64,000 bases of DNA from a virus. Under the pieces are notes generated by a model. It saw only the letters and a program-made list of their open reading frames with translations. It searched no databases and was not told the origin of the DNA. Location of the stretch: positions 1 through 64,000 of the IMG/VR virus record IMGVR_UViG_3300034121_000850, one strand, 5' to 3'. This document shows positions 37,401 through 45,714 of this stretch, in pieces. How positions within the stretch are numbered: the first letter of the stretch is position 1; each line of letters begins with the position of its first letter. The translations under genes were made by a program, and so were the position numbers.

Positions 37401-40400
37401 TTGAGGAGCTTTTTCTGCTTTAAATAATTTATTAAAAAACTTAACAATAGAATTAATAATTCTATCAAAGAAACTATCACTTGCTTGTATAGTTTCTTCT
37501 GAATCTATAACTTCTTTTGGGAATTGAAGTTTCTGTAATTCTTTTATTGTATTTTTATTAGAAATAGCTTCTGCAATAAATTCAAGTAAATTAATAGAAG
37601 ATAAACTACTTCTATCAGAAGTTCTTTTCAAATATTCGTTAAATATTACATTAAGTTCTTTGTATAAATTATGAATATTCTTTTCAGAACTGTTTAATTT
37701 ATAGCCATCCTTAACAAGTTTATCTAAAACTTCTCCTTGCATAACAGCATCAACTGTTAATTGATGTCCCAATTCATGTACTAAAACATGATTTGTAAAG
37801 TCATGGATATTTGTTTTAAACTTCTTAGGATTTATAAAAATAGTCTTACGTTTACGACTATAACGTGCAAATATAGAAGCCTTAGTTTTTCCAGTAGAAT
37901 CTTCAAAGAATTTTGAATCATCTAAAACAACTAATTTAATACCATTATTATTAATAAAATGATTTAATATTGTTTTACCTAAAGTACTTTCAGTATTAGC
38001 TAATATGTTTTCAAAAAATTCAGAATTATTTTGAGCAGTTATAACATTCTTACTATGCTTTAAAACAACAGCATCAGTAATTTCCGGAATATTAGCTTCA
38101 TTATTATATAATGATTTTACATCAGCAAACCATAAATCATCCCCAAAAGTAGTAGGTTCTGATGAATCAGTTTTATCAGGTGTAGAATCATCTACTTTAT
38201 CTTCTTTTTTAAGTCCTGTACTGTCTAATGTTAAAACTAATGGATAATGCCCTTTTACAGCAATATTACCAACAAACTTTTTACCAACTTTTACATCAGC
38301 AACATTTGTAGATAACACATCATTTTCAATAATCCAATCATAGTAATCTTCTTTTTTACCAGTTAAAGGATTAACAAAATTATCTACACTCCTATAATCA
38401 TAATTTCTTTTTAGTCCTTTAATAGCATCCTTAATTTTTGCTTTTGCTTTTGAACCTGTAATTAATTCATCATTTACAAGCATAGTAACTAGACTATGCG
38501 CTTTACCAGCTTTATTAAAAGGATATATTTTATAAGAATCATTACCAATAGTAAATTCTATAATTTTATCAGAAATATTTACATTAAAATAAGCAGCATT
38601 AACACCTTTAACATTTTTACGGAATCTACTACTTATAGGGGTAAATACACGAATCTTATCTTTTAAATTATTAATTTTATTATTAATTGTAGCTTCAGGG
38701 TCTTTATGAAATGCATCAATAATTTCTAAAATAGAATTATATACAAAATCCCTTGCTTCAAGATTATCACCTAAATCACTTCTAAATAATTTAACAGGTA
38801 TAGCTTTTCCTTTTACACCATCTATAACTAAATATTGAAAAGCGGATTCAAAATCTTTACCAAGAGTTTTTTCACCTTCTTCAATATATCTATTATAAAC
38901 AGGTTCTCCTGTTTTTAAATCAAAAAGCATTTTAGGATTTTCCCCTAATTTAGTAGATGCTATTGTTACTTTTAATTTTCCTTTTTTAAATTCTTTAATA
39001 GTTCTAAAAATGTAATTATTTTCTTTATCAACTGCAAATTGAACTGCCCCTGATGTTATTCTATTAACTTCAGTATCTACTGTTGCATCAACTCCATTTT
39101 GTTGAATTTTACTTAAAAGTCTATTTCTTAATGTTTGAGTAGCTGCAAAATCGTTTTCTATGATAGTTTTCCACCTTGTTAAAGACCTACGATAATCTTC
39201 ACCCGTACTACTATTATCTACGTTTCTTGATAATAATTTTTGTAAATGGATTACTTTAGAAAAAGCGTTACCACTTGTTGATAATTCTAATATACTTGCT
39301 AAGTTATTACTTATACTTTTATAATTAAAATTAAAAACCTCTTTTCTTAACGCAACTAAATCTTCATTAGAATTTTTTAATAAAGCTTCAACTAATAAAG
39401 GTTCAGAAACTAAATGGACTAAACCACCTTTTGATGATACATTAGCTTCTTTTTCTTCTAAATTAACAGTATTGCCTGTTTTATTTAAATGGGCGATAGC
39501 AACACCTTCTGTTGTTGATACTTTAATAGGTACACCTTTAATCCATTTTTCTAAATCTTCTTTAGATTTAGGTATTCCATTAAATTCTTTATTATCAGTA
39601 TCAATAGATAATACTAATTTTGAACCATTAACTAATTCTTTAATAGCAGCAAGAGTTTTACCTTGTTCTTCTGTTAAAATAACATTTATTTCTTCACGTT
39701 TTACTTTTTCTAAACTACTTATAAATACATTTACTCCACCACCTATATTAGATAGCATATCTTGAAATTCTTCAAAATCTTCTGTATTAGAATCTTTAGC
39801 AAGAAAGAAATCTTCTGCAACAACAGAGTTATAAGGAGTTTCTAAATCTGCTAAAATTTGTTTAATGGTTAAAAGATTTTGATTTATTTTAAGTTGAATT
39901 TCATATATTCTATTTAAAATAATAAGTTCATCCTCTTCTGATAAATTTTCATCATTATCTAACTTCTTTCTATAAAAAGAAAATAAACCTAATAAACCTA
40001 ATAAACTTGCTTCAGTAGGAGTATTAGGAACATTTGCAGTAGTAGGTTGAATATTACCTTCAATAGGTATTAATAATGCACCACCTGTCCAACCTTCATT
40101 ATTAAATCCAGACCATTGCTTACTATCTATTTCACCATTAACAGCTTTTGGTTTAGCACTAAAAGAACCAACATCGTGATAACCAAGTATTAAATCTTTT
40201 GGATTTAAATTATACTCTTTTTGAATTTGAATACCTTCATTTTCTATTTGATTCAAAGAACCTGCAAAATCTCTAACGATTGTATTATCATATTTATCTT
40301 TAAATATAAATACAACAGAACCTCCACTAAATCTACTATAAGCATTTCTATCCTTATAAATTAAATAAGTTCCTGTTCCATCTTGTAATAAAACTTCTCT

Positions 40401-43400
40401 AACAGTTTTTTTAAAACCTTCGGGATTTCTTGTTTTATCAAAAGTAATATCACTAAAAGCCATTTGACGTAAAGGGCTTATTACATTATCAGATACTTTT
40501 AAATCATTAGCTTTCTTATATGATAATTGAACACTATTATCAGCATTCTTTTTAAATACAGGAACCCAATGATTTTCTCTTTTAGCTTTTTCTATATAAT
40601 CTTTATTATATTCATGAGAGTAGTTATTAAAAGCAGAACCATCTAACATAAAATGTCCAACCCCAATAACACCTTTAACTTTTAAACCTTCCTTTGGTAA
40701 ATCTTTTTTAACAGGTACAGGTATATATCTAAAACCATCAGCGTTATCCCATTGACTTCTATAAGAATATATACTATCTTTTGCTGTATAACTATCAGGA
40801 ACAGTACCAATTATTTGAAAAAATTTAGAAGGTTTTGGTTTAACAACTACAACAGGTTTAGCAGCTATAGGAACCATTTGTTCTTCAGCAACTTCTATTA
40901 AACCTTTTTTATCTAAAAATCTTTTAGCCCATTGAGCAGGGGTAGAGTACATAATATCATTAACAACACCCTCTGTAAGAACTTTAGTATCAAAATTAGT
41001 ATTAAAGTTAGTATCTATAGTAGTTGCAAAAGAAGTTATACTAAGAGTAAATACACCTGCTAATGCTAAACTGCCAATTACTTTTCTTATAGCTAAAACT
41101 GCTTTTTGTAAAGCACTTAAAATTTCACCTATAACAGAAGGTTTTTCGGGTTCTCTTAAAGCTTCTAAAACTTTTTCTGTAACTTCTTCTTCTGTAATAC
41201 CTTCTTCTTCTGCAATAGTTGCTACTACTTCAGGAGTTAAAACTTCTTCAATAACTTCTACAAGTTTAGCTTTTTCGCGTGCTTGTTGTAATATATCAGT
41301 TAATGCAACACTTTCTTGTTCTAATTGTTCATTTTCTTTTTCTAAAGCTTCAATTAAGTCTTTATTATCTGCTACTATCTGCGTTGTATCTTCTACTATA
41401 TCACTTACAGGTTCTACTGTAAATTCTATAACAGGGGAAGGAAATTCAATAGTAATATGAGAACCTATAACTTCAGCTATATCTTCAATTACTTCCTCTT
41501 CAATTACTTCCTCTTCAATTATTTCTGTTTTAATACCTAAAGCAGATAGTTCTGCATCATATATTTTTTTAATTTCAAGATCTCCAGAACCCAAAATAGC
41601 TCCTGATTTTATTTTATCAATACTTTTTAAAATATCAGATTTTCTTGCTTCATTATATGGTTTATTTATTTCAGCTAATTTTTGGATAGCCATAATTCTA
41701 CTTTCAATACTAGAACTTGGATTATTTAATACATCTTCTGCATCATGTTTTTCCAATATATCACTACCACTAGGGATAAGTATACTTTTGCCTGTTGATG
41801 TATCTACTCTTCCTGCTATTTTAGATGCTTGTAATTTTAATTCTCTTAAATATCTTTCTTGCCCTTTTGTTTTTGCAAATTCTAGTCTTTGTTTAGCTTC
41901 TTCATCAAATGGTAAGGCTTCTAATTCCTCTTCCCTTCTTCTTTCTATATCAGCTTTAGCATCTGTAGTACTTAAAGCAGCTGGTTCAGCATCGTATTTA
42001 GCAATTATTTCTTTACCAAGTTGTTCTACATTACTTCTTAAAGTTTTTCTTGCATCTGCATTGTTTATAGCAGGAGTATAAGATAATTTTGAATTTATAT
42101 AATCTTCTACTTTATCTGCTAAAGTTGTTAAAGGTCTTGATGTTGCATTAGGGTCTCCATCATTTTTAAAAGTTGCAGGGTCTGTACCATAAAAACTATT
42201 TAACTCATCAGATACAGATTTTACAATATCTGCTACTTCTTTACCCCAATATCTTTCATAATAAGCCTCCATATCAGACTTATCTGTTTTATTAAGCCAA
42301 CCATCTTTTCCAATACCAAAGAATGGATACCATCCAGCTACTAATCCTTTACCTGCTTGACCTGTTGTTAAATAGAATGGTACAATAACACCATTTATAT
42401 TTACTAAAACTTTAGCTCTATCAGTAGATGTTACTACATTCCAGTAATTACCATCTATTTCAAAACCTTCTAATTTAAAATTAGGATTAGAAAAAATTAT
42501 TTCTTCTACACCATTTAGTCCTTTTCTTCTTTCTATATCAGTTTTAGCTTCTTTTATTGATTTATTAATATTAGTTAAAAAATATTCTTCATTTTTACCA
42601 TCTAAAGTATAAGCATTTAATCCTGTAAATTTTACTAAATCTTTTTCAATAGACATACCTCTTGATTTAATCTTATCATTCATATAATTAATATAATCTT
42701 GAATAAGCTTTTGAGGGAATGTACTTTCTATATTTTTTGCTAATTCTCTAAATTTATTTTCTAATGAAACTAAATATTCAGTTTTATTTAAATCAATACC
42801 TTCATTAAGAGTTCCTCTAATATCATTTAACAAAATAGTTGCTTTATGGACATCTTCACCTGTTTTAATACCTTCTTTAAGTAGTTGTCTTAATTGTTTT
42901 ATTTTATTAGCTAATAAGTCTTTTCTTGTTTGCCAATGTTTTTTAAGAATTTCAGTAGTAGCAAATTCTTCTGAATTTACAACATTTTCTAATTCACTTA
43001 TTTGTTCTTCTATGGTAAAAGCTTCTACCGAATAAATGACAACTTCTGCAAGAGTAGGTGTAATAACGATAGGGTTAGTATTACTATCAGGAAAGACAAT
43101 AGGAGCGTCATCAGGAGTGGTATCATCAACAGCAGGAACACTAGAAAATAAAGTATCTTCATTATTGAAAATTTGTTCATCTTTAATATCTTCTATAAAA
43201 TTCTTTAAATAAATATAAGATGGGTTTTCAATAAATTTTTCATCTTGTTCTTCTATAAGTCTTAAAAATCTTTTACCTGCTTTTTTTAATTGATAATAAT
43301 CATCATTATCAATATATTTCTTCATACTTCTATAATAAGCAGGATATGCTACTGCAAAACCTTTTTGACTTACATCTGTAATTCCATCTAATTCTTCTTG

Positions 43401-45713
43401 TGTTAAAGCTTCTTTATTTGCTTTATTTCTATTAGTGTCATTAACACTTTTTAACGTTTCATTATATGTATTAATTTCACTTTTAAAATTAGGATGGTTT
43501 ATATTTAAGTTATCAATATCTTCTTGAGTTAAAGTATTATTTTTAACTTTTTCATCTACAATAGCTTTATCTTTTTCAAAAGCATCTTTTTCCTCTTGTG
43601 CTTTCTTAACTTTAGCTTCTTCTGCTTTTTCTGCTCTAATACGTTTATCGGCTTCTATAGATTTTTTATCAAAATCAGTACCACCTGCTATATCATTATA
43701 TAGCTTTAAGAACTTTTTTTCAACATCTTTTAAATAATAAAATTCTTCAAATTTATTACCTAAATCTTTTTTAGAATCTTTACTTAAATTGCTATAAGTT
43801 GTATTTACATAATTATCAAGATTTGAAAGAACATCACCTTCTTTAAGACCTTTTTCAAATTCTTTTAAAGTAAATTCATTTAAATCTATTAATGATTTAC
43901 CATCTAAACCAGCTTCAAATTCAGTTATTTTTTCCCCTATAAATTCAATATTAGATGCAGCATCATATAACGCAGCCCGCGCTAATTCATGTTTATCTCC
44001 ATAAATACTATTAATCTTATTTTCAAGAGTTTGAAGTTTATAAGCCTTACTTATCATAGCTTCAACAAAATCATCTTGAGTAGCTTTATCAAAAATCTTT
44101 GTATTCGTACCACCAAATTCTTTAGTAAACTCTTCAAAACTTAAATCTTTGAGAAGTTTAATATCTTCTATAAAAGAGTCAAATGTATTAGATTTATTAG
44201 CTAAAGAAACTCTTGCAGCTAAATCAGCTACACCATCAATACCTTCAAAATTACTTGTAGCTTTTGCAAAAAAGTTATTACTATTAGCTTTTACAAATGA
44301 ATTATAAGACTTTTGAAAAACATCACTATCTACATAAGCATTTAATTCTTTTAATAAAGATTCTGTATATAAATCTTGTTGAGTATCTTCCCCTCTAAAA
44401 GCATCCCATATACCACCTTCCATTCTTATACCAATTTTACCTGTACCAGTTCTACCAGGAGCGCCAATACTACCAATAAGAAAACCAATTAAAGCTTGCT
44501 CTTGTCCTTCTTTAGTACCAAAAGATTCTTTTAATGCAAAAGCAGCAGATTCTGCAGCTTGTCCTAATTTATCTAAATTTTCATTATTATATGTATTTCT
44601 ATAATAATCATCTAAATATTTTTCAACTGTATATTGACTTAACTCTTGTGCAGCTTCAGTTAAAGGATTATAAATACCTTTAGCAATCCTTTCAGCTTTT
44701 GTAGCACTAGGAGCTTTTATAAAATTCTTACCAACTCTAATAATATTATTAGGTTTAAAAGCAGCAGTACCCCCTTTTAAGATTTTACCAAATTGTATAG
44801 CATTTGAAAAACCTACAATAGGTAAATTCATTGCAAATCTTACATTACCTAAAACTTCAGAAGCTTCTTTAATTTCTGTTAATTCAGAACCTTCGGGAGT
44901 TCTACCATGTTTTAATATAAAATCATTAGTAGCGTTTCTAACAAAACTGTCTTTACCTTCACGTGCTTCAACAGCAGACTCCGCAACAGCTGATGCAGTA
45001 TAAACTACACCTGTTTCAAAAGCAGTTAAACCAGTATAAGCTGCTCCAGTTTTACCGATAGCATTTGTAGCTTCTGCAATAGAAGTAGCTTTAACACCTC
45101 CTTTAATAGCTAATTTTGCAGCTTTAGTACTAAATTTCATAGCAGCACCAACACCAAAACCCCCTACTAAAGCCCCTGCTGTAAACCCTAAACCACCTAA
45201 AACTTTATCAGCCCAAAAATTAGCAGAAGTAAGCCCTTTTAAAAGTCCAGCATCTTCTTCTGCTTTTGTGTAATAATGAGGAAATCGTTCTTTAATATTA
45301 TCTTTAATAGAATCTAAATACCTTGAAGCATCATTATCAAAAATTAGATTAGCGTCTTTATTAGCTATTGCTTTTGGTATACCATAAGTTATATCTGTAA
45401 CAGTTTCAACAGCGGTAGCCCCAGCTATAGCTGCAAAATTTACTATACCATTAACCCATTTAGTAGATGTAGGAGTTCTTCTTGCACGAATCTCTTCATT
45501 ATTAGCATTAACTTTAAGTTGAAAATCAAATTTAGACATATAATTTCCAGGTACATCTAAACCAGAAAATTTATTATTAGGTTTACCAAGAACAGCTTTA
45601 GCAGCTTCTATATTAAGATTAGTTTCAGTTTTTGCAGTTTTAGGTGTTGGGTCAACCTGTAAAGGTTTATTTAATAACGCGTTAGCTGCGTCTATATTTA
45701 GATTATTCTCCAT
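28467..45713 (-). CDS. Virion RNA polymerase polyprotein (crAss-like), with zincin, SLOG-like and AlkB-like domains
   Basis: This 5748-residue protein is one uninterrupted frame. The catalytic signature is TGMDFDIDSLYVM with Asp4081, Asp4083 and Asp4085. It is preceded by YRIPTSGKHSVAVLEVVGFLP, matching the beta'-like double-psi barrel of crAss-like/YonO RNA polymerases, where the DxDxD Asp residues hold Mg. Other parts: two N-terminal copies of a 15-residue peptide (residues 4-48), a Gly-rich hydrophobic stretch near 165-190, a hydrophobic helix near 1540-1560, an unidentified domain at about 1625-1885, a zincin HELGH at 2646-2650, a SLOG-like Rossmann domain (HSGGAIGADSAWD at 5122, GGTGYAVEMA later), an unidentified domain near 5365-5450, and a C-terminal AlkB-like dioxygenase (His5581, Asp5583, His5662, FRRA with Arg5695-5696). 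In relatives the packaged polymerase transcribes early genes after ejection. Confidence 0.9.
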   Translation of the reverse strand: MENNLNIDAANALLNKPLQVDPTPKTAKTETNLNIEAAKAVLGKPNNKFSGLDVPGNYMSKFDFQLKVNANNEEIRARRTPTSTKWVNGIVNFAAIAGATAVETVTDITYGIPKAIANKDANLIFDNDASRYLDSIKDNIKERFPHYYTKAEEDAGLLKGLTSANFWADKVLGGLGFTAGALVGGFGVGAAMKFSTKAAKLAIKGGVKATSIAEATNAIGKTGAAYTGLTAFETGVVYTASAVAESAVEAREGKDSFVRNATNDFILKHGRTPEGSELTEIKEASEVLGNVRFAMNLPIVGFSNAIQFGKILKGGTAAFKPNNIIRVGKNFIKAPSATKAERIAKGIYNPLTEAAQELSQYTVEKYLDDYYRNTYNNENLDKLGQAAESAAFALKESFGTKEGQEQALIGFLIGSIGAPGRTGTGKIGIRMEGGIWDAFRGEDTQQDLYTESLLKELNAYVDSDVFQKSYNSFVKANSNNFFAKATSNFEGIDGVADLAARVSLANKSNTFDSFIEDIKLLKDLSFEEFTKEFGGTNTKIFDKATQDDFVEAMISKAYKLQTLENKINSIYGDKHELARAALYDAASNIEFIGEKITEFEAGLDGKSLIDLNEFTLKEFEKGLKEGDVLSNLDNYVNTTYSNLSKDSKKDLGNKFEEFYYLKDVEKKFLKLYNDIAGGTDFDKKSIEADKRIRAEKAEEAKVKKAQEEKDAFEKDKAIVDEKVKNNTLTQEDIDNLNINHPNFKSEINTYNETLKSVNDTNRNKANKEALTQEELDGITDVSQKGFAVAYPAYYRSMKKYIDNDDYYQLKKAGKRFLRLIEEQDEKFIENPSYIYLKNFIEDIKDEQIFNNEDTLFSSVPAVDDTTPDDAPIVFPDSNTNPIVITPTLAEVVIYSVEAFTIEEQISELENVVNSEEFATTEILKKHWQTRKDLLANKIKQLRQLLKEGIKTGEDVHKATILLNDIRGTLNEGIDLNKTEYLVSLENKFRELAKNIESTFPQKLIQDYINYMNDKIKSRGMSIEKDLVKFTGLNAYTLDGKNEEYFLTNINKSIKEAKTDIERRKGLNGVEEIIFSNPNFKLEGFEIDGNYWNVVTSTDRAKVLVNINGVIVPFYLTTGQAGKGLVAGWYPFFGIGKDGWLNKTDKSDMEAYYERYWGKEVADIVKSVSDELNSFYGTDPATFKNDGDPNATSRPLTTLADKVEDYINSKLSYTPAINNADARKTLRSNVEQLGKEIIAKYDAEPAALSTTDAKADIERRREEELEALPFDEEAKQRLEFAKTKGQERYLRELKLQASKIAGRVDTSTGKSILIPSGSDILEKHDAEDVLNNPSSSIESRIMAIQKLAEINKPYNEARKSDILKSIDKIKSGAILGSGDLEIKKIYDAELSALGIKTEIIEEEVIEEEVIEDIAEVIGSHITIEFPSPVIEFTVEPVSDIVEDTTQIVADNKDLIEALEKENEQLEQESVALTDILQQAREKAKLVEVIEEVLTPEVVATIAEEEGITEEEVTEKVLEALREPEKPSVIGEILSALQKAVLAIRKVIGSLALAGVFTLSITSFATTIDTNFNTNFDTKVLTEGVVNDIMYSTPAQWAKRFLDKKGLIEVAEEQMVPIAAKPVVVVKPKPSKFFQIIGTVPDSYTAKDSIYSYRSQWDNADGFRYIPVPVKKDLPKEGLKVKGVIGVGHFMLDGSAFNNYSHEYNKDYIEKAKRENHWVPVFKKNADNSVQLSYKKANDLKVSDNVISPLRQMAFSDITFDKTRNPEGFKKTVREVLLQDGTGTYLIYKDRNAYSRFSGGSVVFIFKDKYDNTIVRDFAGSLNQIENEGIQIQKEYNLNPKDLILGYHDVGSFSAKPKAVNGEIDSKQWSGFNNEGWTGGALLIPIEGNIQPTTANVPNTPTEASLLGLLGLFSFYRKKLDNDENLSEEDELIILNRIYEIQLKINQNLLTIKQILADLETPYNSVVAEDFFLAKDSNTEDFEEFQDMLSNIGGGVNVFISSLEKVKREEINVILTEEQGKTLAAIKELVNGSKLVLSIDTDNKEFNGIPKSKEDLEKWIKGVPIKVSTTEGVAIAHLNKTGNTVNLEEKEANVSSKGGLVHLVSEPLLVEALLKNSNEDLVALRKEVFNFNYKSISNNLASILELSTSGNAFSKVIHLQKLLSRNVDNSSTGEDYRRSLTRWKTIIENDFAATQTLRNRLLSKIQQNGVDATVDTEVNRITSGAVQFAVDKENNYIFRTIKEFKKGKLKVTIASTKLGENPKMLFDLKTGEPVYNRYIEEGEKTLGKDFESAFQYLVIDGVKGKAIPVKLFRSDLGDNLEARDFVYNSILEIIDAFHKDPEATINNKINNLKDKIRVFTPISSRFRKNVKGVNAAYFNVNISDKIIEFTIGNDSYKIYPFNKAGKAHSLVTMLVNDELITGSKAKAKIKDAIKGLKRNYDYRSVDNFVNPLTGKKEDYYDWIIENDVLSTNVADVKVGKKFVGNIAVKGHYPLVLTLDSTGLKKEDKVDDSTPDKTDSSEPTTFGDDLWFADVKSLYNNEANIPEITDAVVLKHSKNVITAQNNSEFFENILANTESTLGKTILNHFINNNGIKLVVLDDSKFFEDSTGKTKASIFARYSRKRKTIFINPKKFKTNIHDFTNHVLVHELGHQLTVDAVMQGEVLDKLVKDGYKLNSSEKNIHNLYKELNVIFNEYLKRTSDRSSLSSINLLEFIAEAISNKNTIKELQKLQFPKEVIDSEETIQASDSFFDRIINSIVKFFNKLFKAEKAPQIEESNLYDEFSKILKSNWSILNDFKSTSENDTFVNFAKNNNQFTSVVDNFSIEEEEHLLNSLTGFLSQKYQEAKNTSLKGSIDETVIDNIEVYSFKSTTINAIKKKIDLKVAEVEKTENPTIKEFKLKQLNLLDRTLKDLENNNTENSIWVKINENLISKLNYDLDDIDVESEETANSLVKNWEDTTSLKPFADRVSDPIRTLVYNLPLVKNISFNTTVGKFEVTVDQDTLSGLVEFVDYNLSFNYLRETLVGIVNIDDMMNRLYNITTIAPFYGIFYNKIIENKGNIKDGLYALMSTPDIDIENQRITEIDGNLSFKTAISNIKAEHRISNKWITTFKYKDEVKAFTPENLIILQNKINKAKNLNTSLEDKINIAEQLLDAVGINIDKKTIIKIINSNKEPNKKLVVENVFINTVARVIRDYAVNERFDSYKTFNSLAKLYKKYDIFLGENTFKNVTGKTEGAHRMPSFITTFIDEIVGYKKGNNLAESKLLTRLQGLALSPSNKYSNWLWNTEEVFGMLLTTDGVKDVAKATLNREFFNYFNILGQDGLKNTTTGVGKKYNTQNSFEWNLNNAINYLTTTKYDVNSELIRSPFLTMSNSPTRYDLQVKRIAVKEGDITFNKNGIELKTDSSLFNAIYNTTLQEVERMHQATLFMYETEEVNGVRRVVRDEQGNLIINRKNEPFFLESYHFHIKGGVRIYQQNKKPVGRVFEFHNIPSLNSVDSLFMQGIVYKDVYNSIDNTIAAEEAIQKEISGIYKEFYKTNNKFKKILSPFFTVANKKFLDSDYNTFLVESSLNYYINNVELQNFIFGVTAEYANNVTVNKRAKAPGSPGEKGSLTEIGDTRNILIVDDIISESSVYNLMVENTTKDIMEETGVEETKAKALATSLLADYKKIKTSDGGGYIMLDFLEKTLKEHGRYETYKDLFAKIKANQKLNYLEVKTLLGVFKFHDYSRNFDENVEIVVSKQFKYAAVPYIPQMFETNPKTGERTQISKLIESIAIKDENNNTIGYKADEVVYKSGKKFGHFQTNIIVDINNNLLDNLDNLVFEKAKNENWTLQQETPTDYEDYAAKLAVQISKFILTNIPFEHNYNVDGTNVKGSDVIALFQDNLVKLLEFSRKVVDDKLGITYDEFGEVSIDLQTVVDFLKSDTSKPLSSNLKAALTIDEKSNKLYLPLDANTTKDTFMSSLLSVWSNNVTKQKMPGFHAIVASDALMYDVAHSGELDVKFVDGVWVIETWLPAWSSDFYEKGELIDINKLDVNLRRLIAYRIPTSGKHSVAVLEVVGFLPKEIGATMVVNKDLITRTGMDFDIDSLYVMVAHHEKTDDGFKKLDTKRKPTNKEYLKDLKAFKSGKQLQEVLNQFNDNYFNDRNQLISEKKLILSRESTVIKNIFRTNVNLQTLFSDKFKEFEVLNEAFEDEYEILEKELVEFNKILAAERANLSLTETAKITTITDSFLKAAFNTDKFWEFRLDVIQEMAELQSKYITDSNNMIEDIIKNVRIGDKLVDKLNKVQNTLLQSNIDEIKRINTSTKAAESEYKQAIYDLTVNHNIEKDNLISLYVDSLLEYNTVAQRQNVTFNVMMSVMSNSTHQLEAIEPAQFPETLAIAAKLNGTKKKEPNPVDPNVNGNLRDSSVGSLSNTGLSASNAGTWAVLQTVRAKSSQSYSATYPINEILFTVEDLIKKHGSDNVIVSENSVTIVFDKFGWNNDGTFININGKKYSYINGLLTDHSVDSVANPLPRNINEVTFNVISAVNNITGDIELALLLVNQPIILEMVENYYNANNIISQKFLSDTIKDTERYLFGSLYNLLVQTKKIKENKLFEQGLKDAKFRVKNETLKKYLGVDRSLNKVFSIKDLDNAIQKSKQKTLTLAERIEYIQSQIIALKHFKELDKLGKKILKLSTIFAVDKIGAGPSTTKTHDITFNITELAKKDDFYIEESDGTRTNLIKAIFPKLFGIDKKSVHPLIEAYYLNSNKAGADAMESLFITESAFFRQAFNDLRTYIPITQYNKIDGIKRSFDKFINTKLYRSNDAFKLSDVQIKTILGLNNTVVDSNKTLTFEDFLTYPIFNQIEVVKNILKLKTTETHIINYIEVKPATKTQGKKLQFNNIKEDAIEKRLRRSLDEMYYSNDPYVSLLGKNLVLYADLAWGLAPVTDSYAKIISLDILVNEFNVGLGLYNFDENNHYYKEFSESFLRNNTNILPLTKTQVDWDTQKVEGIDWRLTKDNVVLIHEDYYHNLDADQQKDILKIPNSNENLSLSTEILIKKVGIINGFMVYVPLSLLGSRNLIETGDVSILDSNKINDELSDLKIESLKQEEEKEATKAEKAIELAKKVVKRLTTDISNFINHSGGAIGADSAWDTIGETFGMINNYHYFYGDKTPKGNKVITTEELKEGVIRVKKTYKILGRPDIPKYYPLHGRNWFQVKNSDAVYAVSTILSPNEVDKKGYTNKSKKSVVEGGTGYAVEMAIQIDKPVYVFNQRKTQDYEIGWYQWDSSENDFIKVGTPILTKDFAGIGTRELNAAGEAAIKEVYIKTIESLEKDSNNGNTAEYIYSQLGDKTQSENVKIVEKPYEYSDEQKKGNAVVAYKSTKMPTSFENPFHMSGKTTKENVIDFIDFVLSSNEPQAEWIREQIKSGKFKNKPIYYGNTKANKANEPSHATALDYLINKYNWNTEQTVTVVSEAYGVIQAETTPTKEKTQQFVDIIKPQIKAQTYKENKGKFANEMFHYGLMWARTNPLAKPVKIDSFDKNSKYYSYHSLDQKGNQLPSLGVLNPIIREIEKAIGVDMSVYDSVIGNIYTDDQYIYPHKDTTESVSARNYPVIVYTIGNDAGLGIVDDNDGKMTFANKYDKQWLPDNEKLKGYTNELQTTNGSIYTFGLNGKGRFELTHSTPMNSKKMLDFPAITLPNGEVITKYTITLTFRRAQDLGNLPSSPAQFTKNTVKSTSKKGTQTSMDFSSIPDKDAEDKNEQCKTKK
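41482..41526 (-). repeat. In-frame 15-base tandem repeat in the RNAP gene
   Basis: Three copies of TCTTCAATTACTTCC (41482-41496, 41497-41511, 41512-41526, the last with two changes) code for an acidic E-E-V-I-E repeat of the giant protein near residue 1400. It is a slippage-prone acidic linker between regions and gives no sign of function beyond that. Confidence 0.7.
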
Positions 45714-45714
45714 T

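Noticed and set aside
22246-45713. Stop-codon reassignment in the late genes
   Set aside because: Some crAss-like phages recode TAG or TGA, but here both giant frames are uninterrupted under the standard code, and TAG and TGA end several early genes.
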